From Rhodanobacter sp. 67-28 (lineage in GTDB: Bacteria > Pseudomonadota > Gammaproteobacteria > Xanthomonadales > Rhodanobacteraceae): 64,000 nucleotides of DNA. This document shows, piece after piece, positions 7,296-16,743 of the stretch. The notes under the pieces were generated by a model, which was not told the origin of the DNA, searched no databases, and saw only the letters and a program-made list of their open reading frames with translations. The position numbers and the translations under genes were made by a program. The stretch spans positions 19,250 through 83,249 of the forward strand of contig MKTU01000054.1 of assembly GCA_001898415.1 (NCBI GenBank). The letters are read 5' to 3'. Every line of letters begins with the position of its first letter. Position 1 is the stretch's first letter.

Positions 7296-10277
7296 ATGAA
7301 CCGTACGCGACCCCCGACTTTCACGACGACGTTAAAGACATCGTCACTTGCCCTTCTCTTGGTCTTGTTCTCGCAAAGTGCCTTGGCATCGGGCGTGAGC
7401 CAGCACAAGCGTTCGATGCGACCCGCTCCGGCGGCAAATGCCAATGCGGTGAAGGCGATCGTGCACGCCAAGTCCGGTACTCCCGACTTCCGCCCCAGGC
7501 CGCCTGTCGGCGCTCGGCTCCCCGAACGCTATCTGGACTACGACCACAGCCCGCAGACCTCATCTGCACGGTTCATCGTCGACAACTCGACCCAGGCAAA
7601 GCATTTCGCGCAGCTCGACACCAGGAGCCATACCGCTGCAGTTGCCGCTGCAGTTGCCAGTTGCGACACGAATGCCTTCGCCAGTGCCTCGAGCAGCACG
7701 ATGGGCGAGTTGGTCCGGACCTCTACACTCGATTGCCTCAATACGCTCTTCAGCGTTTCGGGAAGTACCGGCGCCTCGGTGTTCTCGGCGAGCAAGATGA
7801 GCGCGGTGGCGAACTACGCCGCCGCGTATGCCGCGTCGTATCCGGGCGATGACACCACCGGCGTGCAGCAATTCGCGTTGTATCTCCGCGCTGGATATTA
7901 CGTCCAGTATTACAACTCGAGCTCGATCCCCACGTACCCGTCCAGTGTCACTTCAGGCGTGACTGCGTATCTGGATGCCTTCTTTGCCAGCTCGCACAGT
8001 TACGACGTGAATGACGCCCACGGCGCGGTGTTGAATGAGGTCATTACCCTGACGGCCAGCTCAAATCAGGAAGCCCGCTACGCAAGCAGGTACAAGGCGC
8101 TGTTGAACGATTACAACAGCAGCTACAACGCCTATTACAACATGCAGGCGGCGATGGATTCGGTTCTGACTGCATATTTCCAGGGTGCCTGGCAGCCGGA
8201 CTGGGTCAGCACGGTGAACTCCGATACCTCGATGGTCACCACGTTGTACGACTTCGTCACCCATAGCAGCTTCAACGCCAACACTTCCAACGAATGGTTG
8301 ACGCGTGACGCTGCCGGCGAACTGGCGCACTTCCTTGACAACACCGTCTACGCGGCCAATGTCGTCAGTACGGCCAAGCCCTTGGTGGCCGGCGTCATCT
8401 CCAGCTACAACTACACCAACAACGGTCCGTCGATCTTCATTGCCGCGGTGTCCGGTCAGGATTACTACGACAGCGCGAACTGCAGCTATTACGGGACCTG
8501 CAACACCAAGGCGGATGTCAAGGCGTATGTGCAAGGGCAGACGTATCAGTGCCCCGGCGATGCGATCAAGATCGTTTCACAGGGCATGACGGCACAACAG
8601 TTCAGCGATTCCTGCGCCACGCTCCACAATGAGGTCGCCTATATTCATGGCCTCATGCAAGACTCCGGCGCGGTTGCCGGCGACAACACGATCGGCCTCG
8701 AAATCGACGAGTTCAACTCTTCAGCTGATTACGCGACCTACGCCGGCTACCTGTATGGCATCAGCACCAACAATGGCGGCTTGAGCATGGAGGGTGACCC
8801 CTCGCAGCCCGGCAATGTCGCTCATTTCTACTGCTATCACGCCGATTGGATCACGGCCGACTGGGAGATCTGGAATCTCTGGCACGAGTTCACGCACTAC
8901 ATGGATGCCAAGTACGACCTGGCGGGGGATTTTTCCGCTGCACCGACGTCGAATGCCGACCTTCCTTATTCGACCGTGTGGTGGATCGAAGGCTTTGCGG
9001 AGTACGTCAGTTATTCGTATCGCAATCTGGTTGATTCGGGGGCCGTCAGCACCGCCACGAATCACTCCTACACTCTCCCGACGCTGTTCGACAATACGTA
9101 CGACATGTCCAACTATGAGGACAGGACGTATCCGGGCGGCTATCTCGCTGTCAACTTCATGATCAACAACCATCGTGCGGACATCGACACGATGTTGGGG
9201 ATCTTCCGCGCGGGTGCATACGGCACCAGCTACCACACGTTCATGGACGGTATTCGCAACAGCTACAGCTCGGAGTTCGAAGCGTTCGAAACCTGCTTCG
9301 CGAACAACGGTGGTACCGGCGGCTGTGGCGGCGGTGGCGGTGGCGGTGGCCCGACGGCATCGCTCAGCTCGAGCAGCCTGACCTTTGGCAGCACGAATGT
9401 GGGGTCCACGAGTGCGGCCCAGAACGTGTCGTTGATCAACAACGGTCCTGGCACGCTTTCGGTCAGCTCGGTGTCGATATCGGGCGACTACTTGCAAACC
9501 AACAATTGCAACTCCGCGCTGCCGAGCGGATCAAGCTGCACCGTTTCCGTGACTTTCAAGCCGACAGCAAGCGGAACGCGGACGGGCAGCTTGACCGTCA
9601 GCGACAACGCAACCAACGGTCCGCAGACGGCCAGTCTCACGGGCACCGGGGCCAGCAGCTCCGGCAGCGTGCTGACGAATGGTGTGGGCGTGGCGATTTC
9701 AGATGCGTCAGCCAACCATCCGCAGAACTGGACGATGGTGGTGCCTGCAGGAGCCACGAACCTGGTGTTCTCGATATCGGGAGGCACGGGTGATGCGGAC
9801 CTGTACGTGAAGTTCGGTTCTGCGGCAACCACGAGCAGTTACGATTGCCGCCCGTATATCAGTGGCAACAACGAAACCTGCACGATTGCCAATGTGCAAG
9901 CGGGTACCTACTCCGTGATGGTGAATGGGTATTCGGCGTACTCGGGCGTGACGCTGAAGGGTAGCTATGCCGGCGGCGGTACCGGGGGCGGTGGCAACAT
10001 CAGTTTCGCGGGAACTGTCGCTACGCAGGGCGGTTACGCCTATACCCCTCAATTCACGAGTGGGGCGGGGAACGCGACGGCGACGCTCAGTGTTCCGTCG
10101 GGTACCCAATGGAGATTCGATGTGATCGACAACAGCGCCAACCAGGTGCTGAAGGAAAAGAGCGGTAGCGGCCCATTGAATCTCACGTTCACGGCGACCG
10201 CGGGGCATAGTTACAGCTTCTTCGTGGAATCCACCTTGGGATCGGGCGCTTGGTCGGTTACGGGATCGCATCCTTAA
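7296..10277 (+). CDS. Secreted M9 family collagenase
   Basis: 993 residues. It has a Sec signal peptide (about 1-32, LALLLVLFSQSALASG) and an M9 N-terminal activator-like region. The gluzincin site HEFTH is at 530-534 with the third ligand Glu565 (WWIEGFAEY). After a poly-Gly linker (about 680-700) come a choice-of-anchor/HYDIN-like domain (about 700-800), a bacterial pre-peptidase C-terminal domain (DADLYVKFG, about 805-905) and a final beta domain. M9 enzymes cleave native triple-helical collagen, and the C-terminal domains usually bind substrate or are removed after secretion. Its position near hydroxyproline genes supports a true collagen or gelatin role. A strong hairpin follows. Confidence 0.92.
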   Translation: MNRTRPPTFTTTLKTSSLALLLVLFSQSALASGVSQHKRSMRPAPAANANAVKAIVHAKSGTPDFRPRPPVGARLPERYLDYDHSPQTSSARFIVDNSTQAKHFAQLDTRSHTAAVAAAVASCDTNAFASASSSTMGELVRTSTLDCLNTLFSVSGSTGASVFSASKMSAVANYAAAYAASYPGDDTTGVQQFALYLRAGYYVQYYNSSSIPTYPSSVTSGVTAYLDAFFASSHSYDVNDAHGAVLNEVITLTASSNQEARYASRYKALLNDYNSSYNAYYNMQAAMDSVLTAYFQGAWQPDWVSTVNSDTSMVTTLYDFVTHSSFNANTSNEWLTRDAAGELAHFLDNTVYAANVVSTAKPLVAGVISSYNYTNNGPSIFIAAVSGQDYYDSANCSYYGTCNTKADVKAYVQGQTYQCPGDAIKIVSQGMTAQQFSDSCATLHNEVAYIHGLMQDSGAVAGDNTIGLEIDEFNSSADYATYAGYLYGISTNNGGLSMEGDPSQPGNVAHFYCYHADWITADWEIWNLWHEFTHYMDAKYDLAGDFSAAPTSNADLPYSTVWWIEGFAEYVSYSYRNLVDSGAVSTATNHSYTLPTLFDNTYDMSNYEDRTYPGGYLAVNFMINNHRADIDTMLGIFRAGAYGTSYHTFMDGIRNSYSSEFEAFETCFANNGGTGGCGGGGGGGGPTASLSSSSLTFGSTNVGSTSAAQNVSLINNGPGTLSVSSVSISGDYLQTNNCNSALPSGSSCTVSVTFKPTASGTRTGSLTVSDNATNGPQTASLTGTGASSSGSVLTNGVGVAISDASANHPQNWTMVVPAGATNLVFSISGGTGDADLYVKFGSAATTSSYDCRPYISGNNETCTIANVQAGTYSVMVNGYSAYSGVTLKGSYAGGGTGGGGNISFAGTVATQGGYAYTPQFTSGAGNATATLSVPSGTQWRFDVIDNSANQVLKEKSGSGPLNLTFTATAGHSYSFFVESTLGSGAWSVTGSHP

Positions 10278-10318
10278 TTTTCGAAAGCGTATCGCTCTAA
10301 GCTCTCAAATGGATGACA

Positions 10319-10345
10319 GGGCCGGCCCCGCAACGGGGCCGGCCC
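10319..10345. terminator. GC-rich hairpin after the collagenase gene
   Basis: A perfect 12-bp stem (GGGCCGGCCCCG, 10319-10330, pairing with 10334-10345) with a CAA loop, 41 bases after the collagenase stop. There is no T-run, but it is very stable and probably ends the transcript. Confidence 0.6.
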
Positions 10346-10401
10346 CCTCGGCCAGCGGAAGACGCAGGTGTACTGGAGTTGACGCAACGAGCGGCGCGTC
10401 G

Positions 10402-10686
10402 ATGACGCGCGCCCGGGGTAGCCAGTTCACCGATCGCTTCACCCGCAAGGCCAAAGCACGGACCGGCCAGCACGCGTTCGATCGCGAGTGCGCCTTGTTC
10501 GGCATCCAGCGCCGCCTGATCACCGCGCGCCATCCGCAGACCAACGGCATGGTCGAGCACTTCAGCGAGCGCATCAGCGACATACTGGCGACCACGCGCT
10601 TTCGCTCGCGCGAGAATCTCCACGCCACGATCGAGCGCCACCAGACGCTTTATAACGACCGCCTGCCGCGGCCTGACGTGACGTAA
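10402..10686 (+). pseudogene. IS481-type transposase C-terminal fragment
   Basis: About 95 codons matching the end of an integrase-core (rve) transposase: GSQFTDRF, GQHAFDREC, RHPQTNGMVEHFSERISD and LYNDRLP. The catalytic Glu in NGMVE is present, but the DNG preceding the second Asp region is replaced and everything upstream is missing. It begins right after the collagenase hairpin and stops before the AraC-like gene, so it is a relic of an insertion. Confidence 0.75.
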
Positions 10687-10793
10687 CGTCTTCGGCTTCC
10701 ATACATGTCGGTTCACTACAATTTGTGTGGGGTCGTACACGGTTTTTGCTATTTCCGACGGTTACCGTCGAATCGGGCAAATCGGGGTGGGGA

Positions 10794-11486
10794 ATGCGGG
10801 ACAGATGGGAGTGGCAGGCGACCTTTCTGGGTCGCATTGCATCGCAGGGTTATGTCGAGGGCTTGTTCGATCGCCTTGCCGACATCGTGTATTCGATCAA
10901 GGATCGCCAGGGACGCTACGTATTGATGAGCGCCGCAGCGGTCGCGCGTTGCCATTTGCCGAGCAAGGCGCATGCGGTCGGCCTGACTGCTTTCGACCTG
11001 TTTCCGGCACCCATGGCCGAGCGCTACGCGCGACAGGACGAGCAGGTTTTCCGCACGGGCAAACCAGTGCTCGACAGCCTCGACCTTACGCTGTATCCGG
11101 ATCACGCCACTGGCTGGTGCATTTCCACCAAGATGCCGTTGCACGACAGTGCCGGCCAAGTGGTCGGCCTCGCCGATGCCGTCGAGTACATGCACGCGCA
11201 CCTGTGCGAGCCGTTGCGCGAGATGCAGTTGGAGCGTCTGAGCGGATTGACCGCCGCCCAGTTCGAGCGGCGCATGCGCAAGCTGTTCCAGCTTTCGCCA
11301 GCGCGCTATTTGCTCAAGTTGCGCATTGATTCGGCCGCCCAGTGGCTGGTTCGCACCGACAAACCCATCGGCGAGATCGCCCAGCTCACCGGCTTCTGCG
11401 ACCAGAGCGGCCTGTCGCGGCACTTCCGCAATCTTACCGGCCTCACTCCTCGCCAATACCGCCAGCTTAACCGCCCCGGGATTTGA
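10794..11486 (+). CDS. PAS-AraC family regulator with shortened linker
   Basis: 230 residues: an N-terminal PAS-like sensor (DIVYSIKDRQGRYVLMS ... GWCISTKMPL) and a C-terminal AraC HTH pair (FERRMRKLFQLSPARYLLKLRI ... FCDQSGLSRHFRNLTGLTPRQYR). It is paralogous to the regulator at 22979-23692 beside the hydroxyproline operon. Compared with that protein it lacks about 20 residues between the PAS domain and the HTH (the ISRDL...YARL segment). The start at 10794 follows GGGGTGGGG. It sits between two transposase remnants and just downstream of the collagenase, so it may have controlled collagenase; whether it still works is uncertain. Confidence 0.75.
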   Translation: MRDRWEWQATFLGRIASQGYVEGLFDRLADIVYSIKDRQGRYVLMSAAAVARCHLPSKAHAVGLTAFDLFPAPMAERYARQDEQVFRTGKPVLDSLDLTLYPDHATGWCISTKMPLHDSAGQVVGLADAVEYMHAHLCEPLREMQLERLSGLTAAQFERRMRKLFQLSPARYLLKLRIDSAAQWLVRTDKPIGEIAQLTGFCDQSGLSRHFRNLTGLTPRQYRQLNRPGI

Positions 11487-11515
11487 GGGGCTCCAACTCC
11501 TGAGAGGATGGAGCC

Positions 11516-11845
11516 ATGAGCAAGTCCACGAAGTATTCCCCCGAACTTCGCGGGCGCGCGGCGCGCGTGGTGCAGCAGCACCGCGGAGATTACCCATCGC
11601 CGTGAACCGCGGTGGAGTCGTTGGCGCCGAAGATCGGCTGTGCGCCGGCGACGTTGCTGGGCTAGGCGCAGCGGCATGAGGTCGACACCCGTGTCCGCGG
11701 CGTCGTACCCGCGGCTGAGGCGCAGCGAGTGAAAGAACTCGAGCGTGAGGTCAAGCAGCTGCGTCGGGCCAACGAGATCCTGAAGTTGGCGACATCCCTG
11801 TGCTCTGCCGCTGAATTCAACGCACGCCATGCACCAAGCGATTGA
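11516..11845 (+). pseudogene. IS3 family OrfA remnant with two internal stops
   Basis: The ATG at 11516 follows AGAGGATG and starts [19 protein letters not shown], the usual N-terminus of an IS3-group OrfA. The same frame continues to LEREVKQLRRANEILKLA but is broken by TGA at 11603-11605 and TAG at 11663-11665. Family comparison places Trp at both positions. OrfB and the IS ends are not visible. It lies directly downstream of the PAS-AraC gene and its 3' end overlaps the POT transporter relic on the other strand. Confidence 0.8.
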
Positions 11846-11982
11846 TGAGCGGCGAAATCAGCAGCAGGATACCCGCGCCGGCAAGAAGCCGGAAGCTGAT
11901 CGGTGCCCGTGGCGAGCTGGTTCCCGAGTGTCTGCGGATAGTCCGGTACTGCCGGTTCCAAGGTCTTGGCGTCAATGCTCAT
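11818..11982 (-). pseudogene. POT/PTR peptide transporter, N- and C-terminal scraps joined
   Basis: From the ATG at 11982 the frame reads MSIDAKTLEPAVPDYPQTLG, which resembles the start of POT-family transporters (YPQTLGHP... in relatives). About 25 codons in, a neighbouring frame reads FRLLAGAGILLLISPLINRL then VHGVR and a TGA at 11818-11820, a typical POT C-terminus. About 450 internal codons are missing and the junction is out of frame. POT carriers import di- and tripeptides with protons. Its place at the end of the hydroxyproline operon suggests it once imported Pro/Hyp peptides. Confidence 0.6.
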
Positions 11983-12051
11983 GCGCGCCCTCGGCAGCGC
12001 TGGAGGCCGTCGTGCAGCAAACGCCGGACAGGTGCGCCATGTGGCGGGCGC

Positions 12052-13620
12052 TCAGTCGTCATCGCGGCCCAGGTCGAGCAAGTGGGCCGGCAGTCCGCTG
12101 CGCGCGCCCCAGTGGTAGATGAGCAGCGCCACGACGGTGGCGGCCAGCGAATCCCAGGGATGGCCGAGGAGGTTGCTGCCGCCGAAGCTGCCCAGGCAGG
12201 ACAACGCAATGAGCAGCGCGTAGTAGGCGACCAGCCACCACGACGAATACACCTCCTGGCGCAGCCCGGAGCGGCCTTCGGGCGACGGCAGCCTGCACAG
12301 GACATGGATCGCGAACAGCACGATCTGCAGGCCCAGCAGCCATGACACGGTTTGCCAGCTCGACCAGTACACGATCAGGGTAGCCACCATGAAGGAGAGC
12401 GGCCCGAGCAGGCCGAAGCCACGTACCAGGAACGGTCGCGGCAGTTCCGGTGCGGTGCGGCGCAGGGCGGCCACGGTGATCGGCGCCACGGCATAGCTCA
12501 GCACCAGGGCCGCCGACACCACGCTGATCAGTGCTTCCCACGAAGGAAACGGCAAGGTCCAGAACACCGACAGCGCAAAGCTCAGCCACAGCGCGGGGCG
12601 CGGGATGCCGGAGTCGGCATCGACGCGCGCGAACAGCTTGAAGAACGAGCCACTGCGTGCCCAGCCGTAGACCACGCGAGGCGTGGCGTTCATGTAGATG
12701 TTGCCGGTGCCGCTGGGCGAGATCGCCGCATCGCATACCACCAGCGCAGCCAGCCAGCCGATGCCCAGGGTGATGGCGATATCGTGGTAGGGCAGCGAGA
12801 ACATCGCACCGATCCCGCCCCAGCCCTGCGCCAGCATGTGCGTGGGGATGCTGCCCAGAAAGGCCACCTGCAGCAGCAGGTAGATCGCCGTGGACAGGAG
12901 CACCGAGAGGATCAGCGCGATCGGGATCGTGCGCTGCGGGTCGCGCACCTCGCTGGCCACCGAGATGATCGGGGTCAGTCCCAGGTAGGCGAAGATGACG
13001 CCGCCAGCGGAGACCGCCCCCTCCACGCCACTGAAGCCGTAAGGCGCAAAACCGTGCAGGCTCATGTTCTGTGGCTGGAAGTGGGACAGCAGCACCACGA
13101 TGACCAGCAGGGGCACCAGGAACTTGAAGATGCTGACGAGGTTGTTGGCCCGGGCAAAGGTCTTCACGCTGAAATAGTTGAGCGCAAAGAACAGCGTCAG
13201 CAGCGCCAGCTGCACCAGCCAGCCCAGCAGGGTGGGGGCGCCGCTTGCGTCGCGATTCAAGGCGGGAAACCAGGCGGCCGCATATTGGCGGCAGGCCACG
13301 GTCTCGATGGCGATGAGGCTGGAGAACGCGATCAGGGTGATGAAGCCCATCAGCGAACCCAGCAACCGGCCGTGCGAGTATTCCGGATAGCGCACCACGC
13401 CCCCGGCACGCGGCAACGCCGCACCCAGCTCGCAGTACACCAGGCCCAGCAGCAGCACCGCCGCACCGCCGATCAGCCAGGACAATATCCCGGCCGGTCC
13501 GGCGATGGCCGAGACATGGCTGGCCGCGAACAACCAGCCTGAGCCGAAGATGGCACCCAGGCCGATAAAGGTGAGGTCGGTGAGGCTCAGCTGTCGATGA
13601 AACTTTCCGGTCGAGGACAT
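12052..13620 (-). CDS. APC family amino acid permease
   Basis: 522 residues with about 13-14 membrane helices (for example LTFIGLGAIFGSGWLFAA, LLGLVYCELGAALPRAGG, LISVVSAALVLSYAVAPIT). The N-terminal GSGWLF helix and the proline-containing repeats are typical of the APC superfamily. It probably imports hydroxyproline, proline or related amino acids by proton symport. It is the last intact gene of the hydroxyproline operon, about 115 bases after the DUF885 gene. The ATG at 13620 is preferred over 13668 because MSSTGKFHRQL starts directly before the first helix. Confidence 0.85.
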   Translation of the reverse strand: MSSTGKFHRQLSLTDLTFIGLGAIFGSGWLFAASHVSAIAGPAGILSWLIGGAAVLLLGLVYCELGAALPRAGGVVRYPEYSHGRLLGSLMGFITLIAFSSLIAIETVACRQYAAAWFPALNRDASGAPTLLGWLVQLALLTLFFALNYFSVKTFARANNLVSIFKFLVPLLVIVVLLSHFQPQNMSLHGFAPYGFSGVEGAVSAGGVIFAYLGLTPIISVASEVRDPQRTIPIALILSVLLSTAIYLLLQVAFLGSIPTHMLAQGWGGIGAMFSLPYHDIAITLGIGWLAALVVCDAAISPSGTGNIYMNATPRVVYGWARSGSFFKLFARVDADSGIPRPALWLSFALSVFWTLPFPSWEALISVVSAALVLSYAVAPITVAALRRTAPELPRPFLVRGFGLLGPLSFMVATLIVYWSSWQTVSWLLGLQIVLFAIHVLCRLPSPEGRSGLRQEVYSSWWLVAYYALLIALSCLGSFGGSNLLGHPWDSLAATVVALLIYHWGARSGLPAHLLDLGRDDD

Positions 13621-13734
13621 GGGGCGTGATCCGGCAACGGCTTGGAGGGGCCTGCGACCGCAACGCACGGGTACAGGGAAGTGAGTGCGGGCGTGGGCGC
13701 TGCGTTGGCCTGCGGCCGCGCAGCACCGCGGTGG

Positions 13735-15489
13735 TCAGGGCGACTTGCAGGGCTTTTCGTCGGCGTAGGGCGACTTGCCGCCTTCGGCGATGAAATGGTC
13801 GACCTGCTGCTGCAACACCGGCAGCGGCACCGAACCGAGCGCCAGGACGGTGTCGTGGAAGGCACGCAGGTCGAAGCGCTCGCCCAGCGCCTTTTCGGCG
13901 CGCGCACGTGCATCCACGATGGCCATTTCGCCAAGGTAGTAAGCCAGCGCCTGGCCCGGCCACGCGATGTAGCGATCCACTTCTGTTTCGATCTCGTGTT
14001 CGCCCAGCGCGGTGTACTCGCGCAGGTAGTCGAGTGCCTGTTCGCGACTCCATTGCAGATGGTGGATGCCGGTATCGACCACCAGCCGGCAGGCGCGCCA
14101 CATCTGGTAGCCGAGGTAGCCGAAGCGCTCCCAGGGCGTGTCGTACAAACCCATTTCCACGCCGAGCCGTTCCGAGTACAGCGCCCAGCCTTCGGTATAG
14201 GCGGAGAGGTGGTTGCTGCGGCGGAATGCCGGCAAATCCTCCTGCTCGGCCGCCAGCGGCATCTGCAGGGCATGGCCGGGAGAGGATTCGTGCAGGGTCA
14301 GTGCGGTGAGGGCATACAGCGGGCGCGAGGGCAGGTCGCCGGTGTTGACCATGTAGTAGCCGGCGCCCCCGCGGCCGCCGGTATAGAACGGCGCCAGATC
14401 CGCCGGCACCGGCTCGATCACGAAGCGCTGGCGTGGCAGCCGGCCGATGTACTGGCCGATTTTTCCATTGACCCGGTTGGCGATCCAGGCGGCCTGCCTG
14501 AGCAGTTCGTCGGCGCTCTTCGGGTAGAACTTCGGATCGGTGCGCAGGTCATGCAGGAACGCAGCGAAGCTTCCCTGGAAGTCGGTCTCGCGGATGGCCT
14601 GTTCCATCTCCGCGTGCAGGCGCGCCACCTCGCGCAGACCCAGCGCATGGATCGCATCGGGGCTCATGTCCAGCGTGGTGAACTTGCGGACCTGCGCGCG
14701 GTAGAACGCCTCGCCGTCCGGCATCGCCTCGGCGGCGAGGCTGTCGCGCGCCTGCTTCATGTACACGTTGCGCATGAAGTCGAGCAGCCGCGCGTGGGCC
14801 GGCGCCACGGCATCATGGATGGCCGCCAGGCCGGCGGCGCGCAGGCGCGCCTGTTCGTCCGCCGGCATGTTTGCGGGCATCTGCCGGAACGGCGTGTAGA
14901 ACAGGCTGTCCACGCCTCGTGCATCGACCACCGCGGCGATCGCCTGATCGCGTCCGGCCAGGGCCGCCCGCGGCACGCTGAAGCCGCGCGCAAGGCCGGC
15001 GCGCATGTTCGCGATCTGCTCGTCGAAGTAGCGCGGGATGTCGCGCAGCAGTCCGATGTAGCGGCGGTAGTCGGCGACGTTGCGCAGCGGCCGACGCGCG
15101 GTGAAGCCGAGGTTGGCCCAGAACGAGGTGTCGCTGTTGAACGGCATCTGCCAGGTGCGGAAACGCTGGTCGGCCAGCAGGGTTTCGACCTGGTTGCGGT
15201 AGACCAGGTAACTGACCTGCTCGTCGCGGTGCAATGCATCGACGGGGATGGCGTCGAGCTGGTTCAGCACATCGGTCCAACAGCGTTCGCGCAGGGACTG
15301 GGTGGCGGCGTCGACGCGCGGCAGGTGATCGGCCAGTTGCGCCTGGACGTCTTCTTCGTCGGCGCCGGCGAACTGGGCCTGCCGCCACGTCCATTCCTGA
15401 GAGGAGAGCGCGCGGAAGCGTCCGGCGTGATCGTCGCTCGCCGCCGTGGCGATGGAGGCGATGCCGGGGCGGTCGGTCAAGTCGGACAT
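13735..15489 (-). CDS. DUF885 family putative metallopeptidase
   Basis: 584 residues of the DUF885 family. The conserved LTLHESSPGHALQ motif (an HExxPGH metal-site motif) and YTEGWALYSERLG are both visible. There is no signal peptide, so it is cytoplasmic, unlike many secreted family members. DUF885 proteins are thought to be zinc peptidases acting on short peptides. Within this operon it likely trims imported proline/hydroxyproline peptides. GGAGCG lies upstream of the ATG at 15489. It is 36 bases downstream of the M24 peptidase gene. Confidence 0.85.
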   Translation of the reverse strand: MSDLTDRPGIASIATAASDDHAGRFRALSSQEWTWRQAQFAGADEEDVQAQLADHLPRVDAATQSLRERCWTDVLNQLDAIPVDALHRDEQVSYLVYRNQVETLLADQRFRTWQMPFNSDTSFWANLGFTARRPLRNVADYRRYIGLLRDIPRYFDEQIANMRAGLARGFSVPRAALAGRDQAIAAVVDARGVDSLFYTPFRQMPANMPADEQARLRAAGLAAIHDAVAPAHARLLDFMRNVYMKQARDSLAAEAMPDGEAFYRAQVRKFTTLDMSPDAIHALGLREVARLHAEMEQAIRETDFQGSFAAFLHDLRTDPKFYPKSADELLRQAAWIANRVNGKIGQYIGRLPRQRFVIEPVPADLAPFYTGGRGGAGYYMVNTGDLPSRPLYALTALTLHESSPGHALQMPLAAEQEDLPAFRRSNHLSAYTEGWALYSERLGVEMGLYDTPWERFGYLGYQMWRACRLVVDTGIHHLQWSREQALDYLREYTALGEHEIETEVDRYIAWPGQALAYYLGEMAIVDARARAEKALGERFDLRAFHDTVLALGSVPLPVLQQQVDHFIAEGGKSPYADEKPCKSP

Positions 15490-15525
15490 GGCGGCGCTCC
15501 GATGGCGTGGATCAGGGCATGCCGG

Positions 15526-16743
15526 TCAGGCAAACGGCTGGTCGATGGCGGGCGACGGTTCGGTGAACCAGGCGGCGCCGTCGGCGGTGACGTGGAAATG
15601 GTCTTCCAGGCGGATGCCGAAGCGGTCGGGCAGCACGATCATCGGTTCGTTGCTGCAGCACATGCCCGGCTCCAGCGCGGTGGTGTCGCCGCGCACCAGG
15701 TAGGGCGTCTCGTGGATGCTGAGGCCGCAGCCGTGGCCGGTGCGGTGGGGGATGCCGGGCAGGCGGTAATCCGGCCCAAGGCCTGCACGCTCCACCACCG
15801 CGCGCGCGGCGGCGTCCACTGCCTCGCACGGCACGCCGGGGCGTACCGCGTCGAACGCGGCGCGTTGTGCGGCCTGTTCCAGCGACCAGATCCGCGCCTG
15901 CTCGGCGGTCGGGCGGCCGTACACGTAGCAGCGGGTGATGTCGGAGTTGTAGCCCTGCACTGCGCAGCCGGTATCGATCAGCACCAGCTCGTTCGCGGTC
16001 AGCCGCTGCTCGCCGGGAATACCGTGCGGGTAGGCGGTGGCCTGGCCGAACTGCACGATGCAGAAGGTGGAGCCGTTGTCGGCGCCCAGTGCACGATGCG
16101 CCTCGTCGATGAAGCGCACCAGCTCATGGTTGCTGATGCCTTCGTGCAGCACGCCCGCCGCCAGTCGCTGCACCTGCAGCGTCATCGCGGTGGCTTGCTG
16201 CATCAGGGCCAGCTCGGCGGCGGACTTGCGCATGCGGCAGCCGTCGATGATCGGGCTGGCGTCGGCGAGGCGATGCTCGCCCAGTACGGTCTGCAGGCGC
16301 GTGGCGACGGTGTACGCCGCGGCCGGGTCGAGCGCCAGATTGCCGGCGCCGCGCTCGCGCAGCGCTGCCGCCACCAGGGCATGCGGGTTTTCGTGTTCCT
16401 CCCACGCGCGCAGTTCGGCGTCGATTTGCAGCACGTGCTCGAGCGAGCCGGTCTCGAACCCGGGGCAGACTAGAATGGGCTTGCCGCGCGTCGTCAACAG
16501 CAAGCCGACCAGTCGCTCGCTGGCGCCCCAGGCGATCCCCGTGAAGTAGCGCAGCGATGCGCCGGCGGTGACCAGCAGCGCATCGGCGCCATGCTCGCGC
16601 ATCAGCAGGCGCGCGTGCAGAAGGCGCTGCTGGTACTCGTCGCGACCGATCGAAGCGGCGACGACCGGCCAGCGCGTCAGGCCGGCGCGCGCCCGGGCGA
16701 GGTCGAGGCCGCCGATCTGTCGATGGGTGTGCGCATGCGTCAT
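15526..16743 (-). CDS. M24 family Xaa-Pro aminopeptidase
   Basis: 405 residues: a creatinase-type N-domain then a pita-bread catalytic domain. All five metal ligands are visible: Asp257 (LIDTG), Asp268 (NSDITR), His337 (HRTGHGCG), Glu366 (SNEPMI) and Glu380 (LEDHFHV). It removes N-terminal residues preceding proline or hydroxyproline, a step most aminopeptidases cannot do, and so fits degradation of collagen peptides. Its start overlaps the stop of the aldehyde dehydrogenase gene by four bases (ATGA), indicating translational coupling. Confidence 0.9.
   Translation of the reverse strand: MTHAHTHRQIGGLDLARARAGLTRWPVVAASIGRDEYQQRLLHARLLMREHGADALLVTAGASLRYFTGIAWGASERLVGLLLTTRGKPILVCPGFETGSLEHVLQIDAELRAWEEHENPHALVAAALRERGAGNLALDPAAAYTVATRLQTVLGEHRLADASPIIDGCRMRKSAAELALMQQATAMTLQVQRLAAGVLHEGISNHELVRFIDEAHRALGADNGSTFCIVQFGQATAYPHGIPGEQRLTANELVLIDTGCAVQGYNSDITRCYVYGRPTAEQARIWSLEQAAQRAAFDAVRPGVPCEAVDAAARAVVERAGLGPDYRLPGIPHRTGHGCGLSIHETPYLVRGDTTALEPGMCCSNEPMIVLPDRFGIRLEDHFHVTADGAAWFTEPSPAIDQPFA

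Noticed and set aside
9320..9360. Simple repeat encoding poly-glycine in the collagenase
   Set aside because: It is an ordinary Gly-rich linker between catalytic and C-terminal domains.
13642..16473. Plus-strand open frame of 943 codons opposite the DUF885 and M24 genes
   Set aside because: It is an antisense shadow of two well-supported peptidase genes in GC-rich DNA; its sequence is low complexity (Arg, His, Ala, Gly) without domains.
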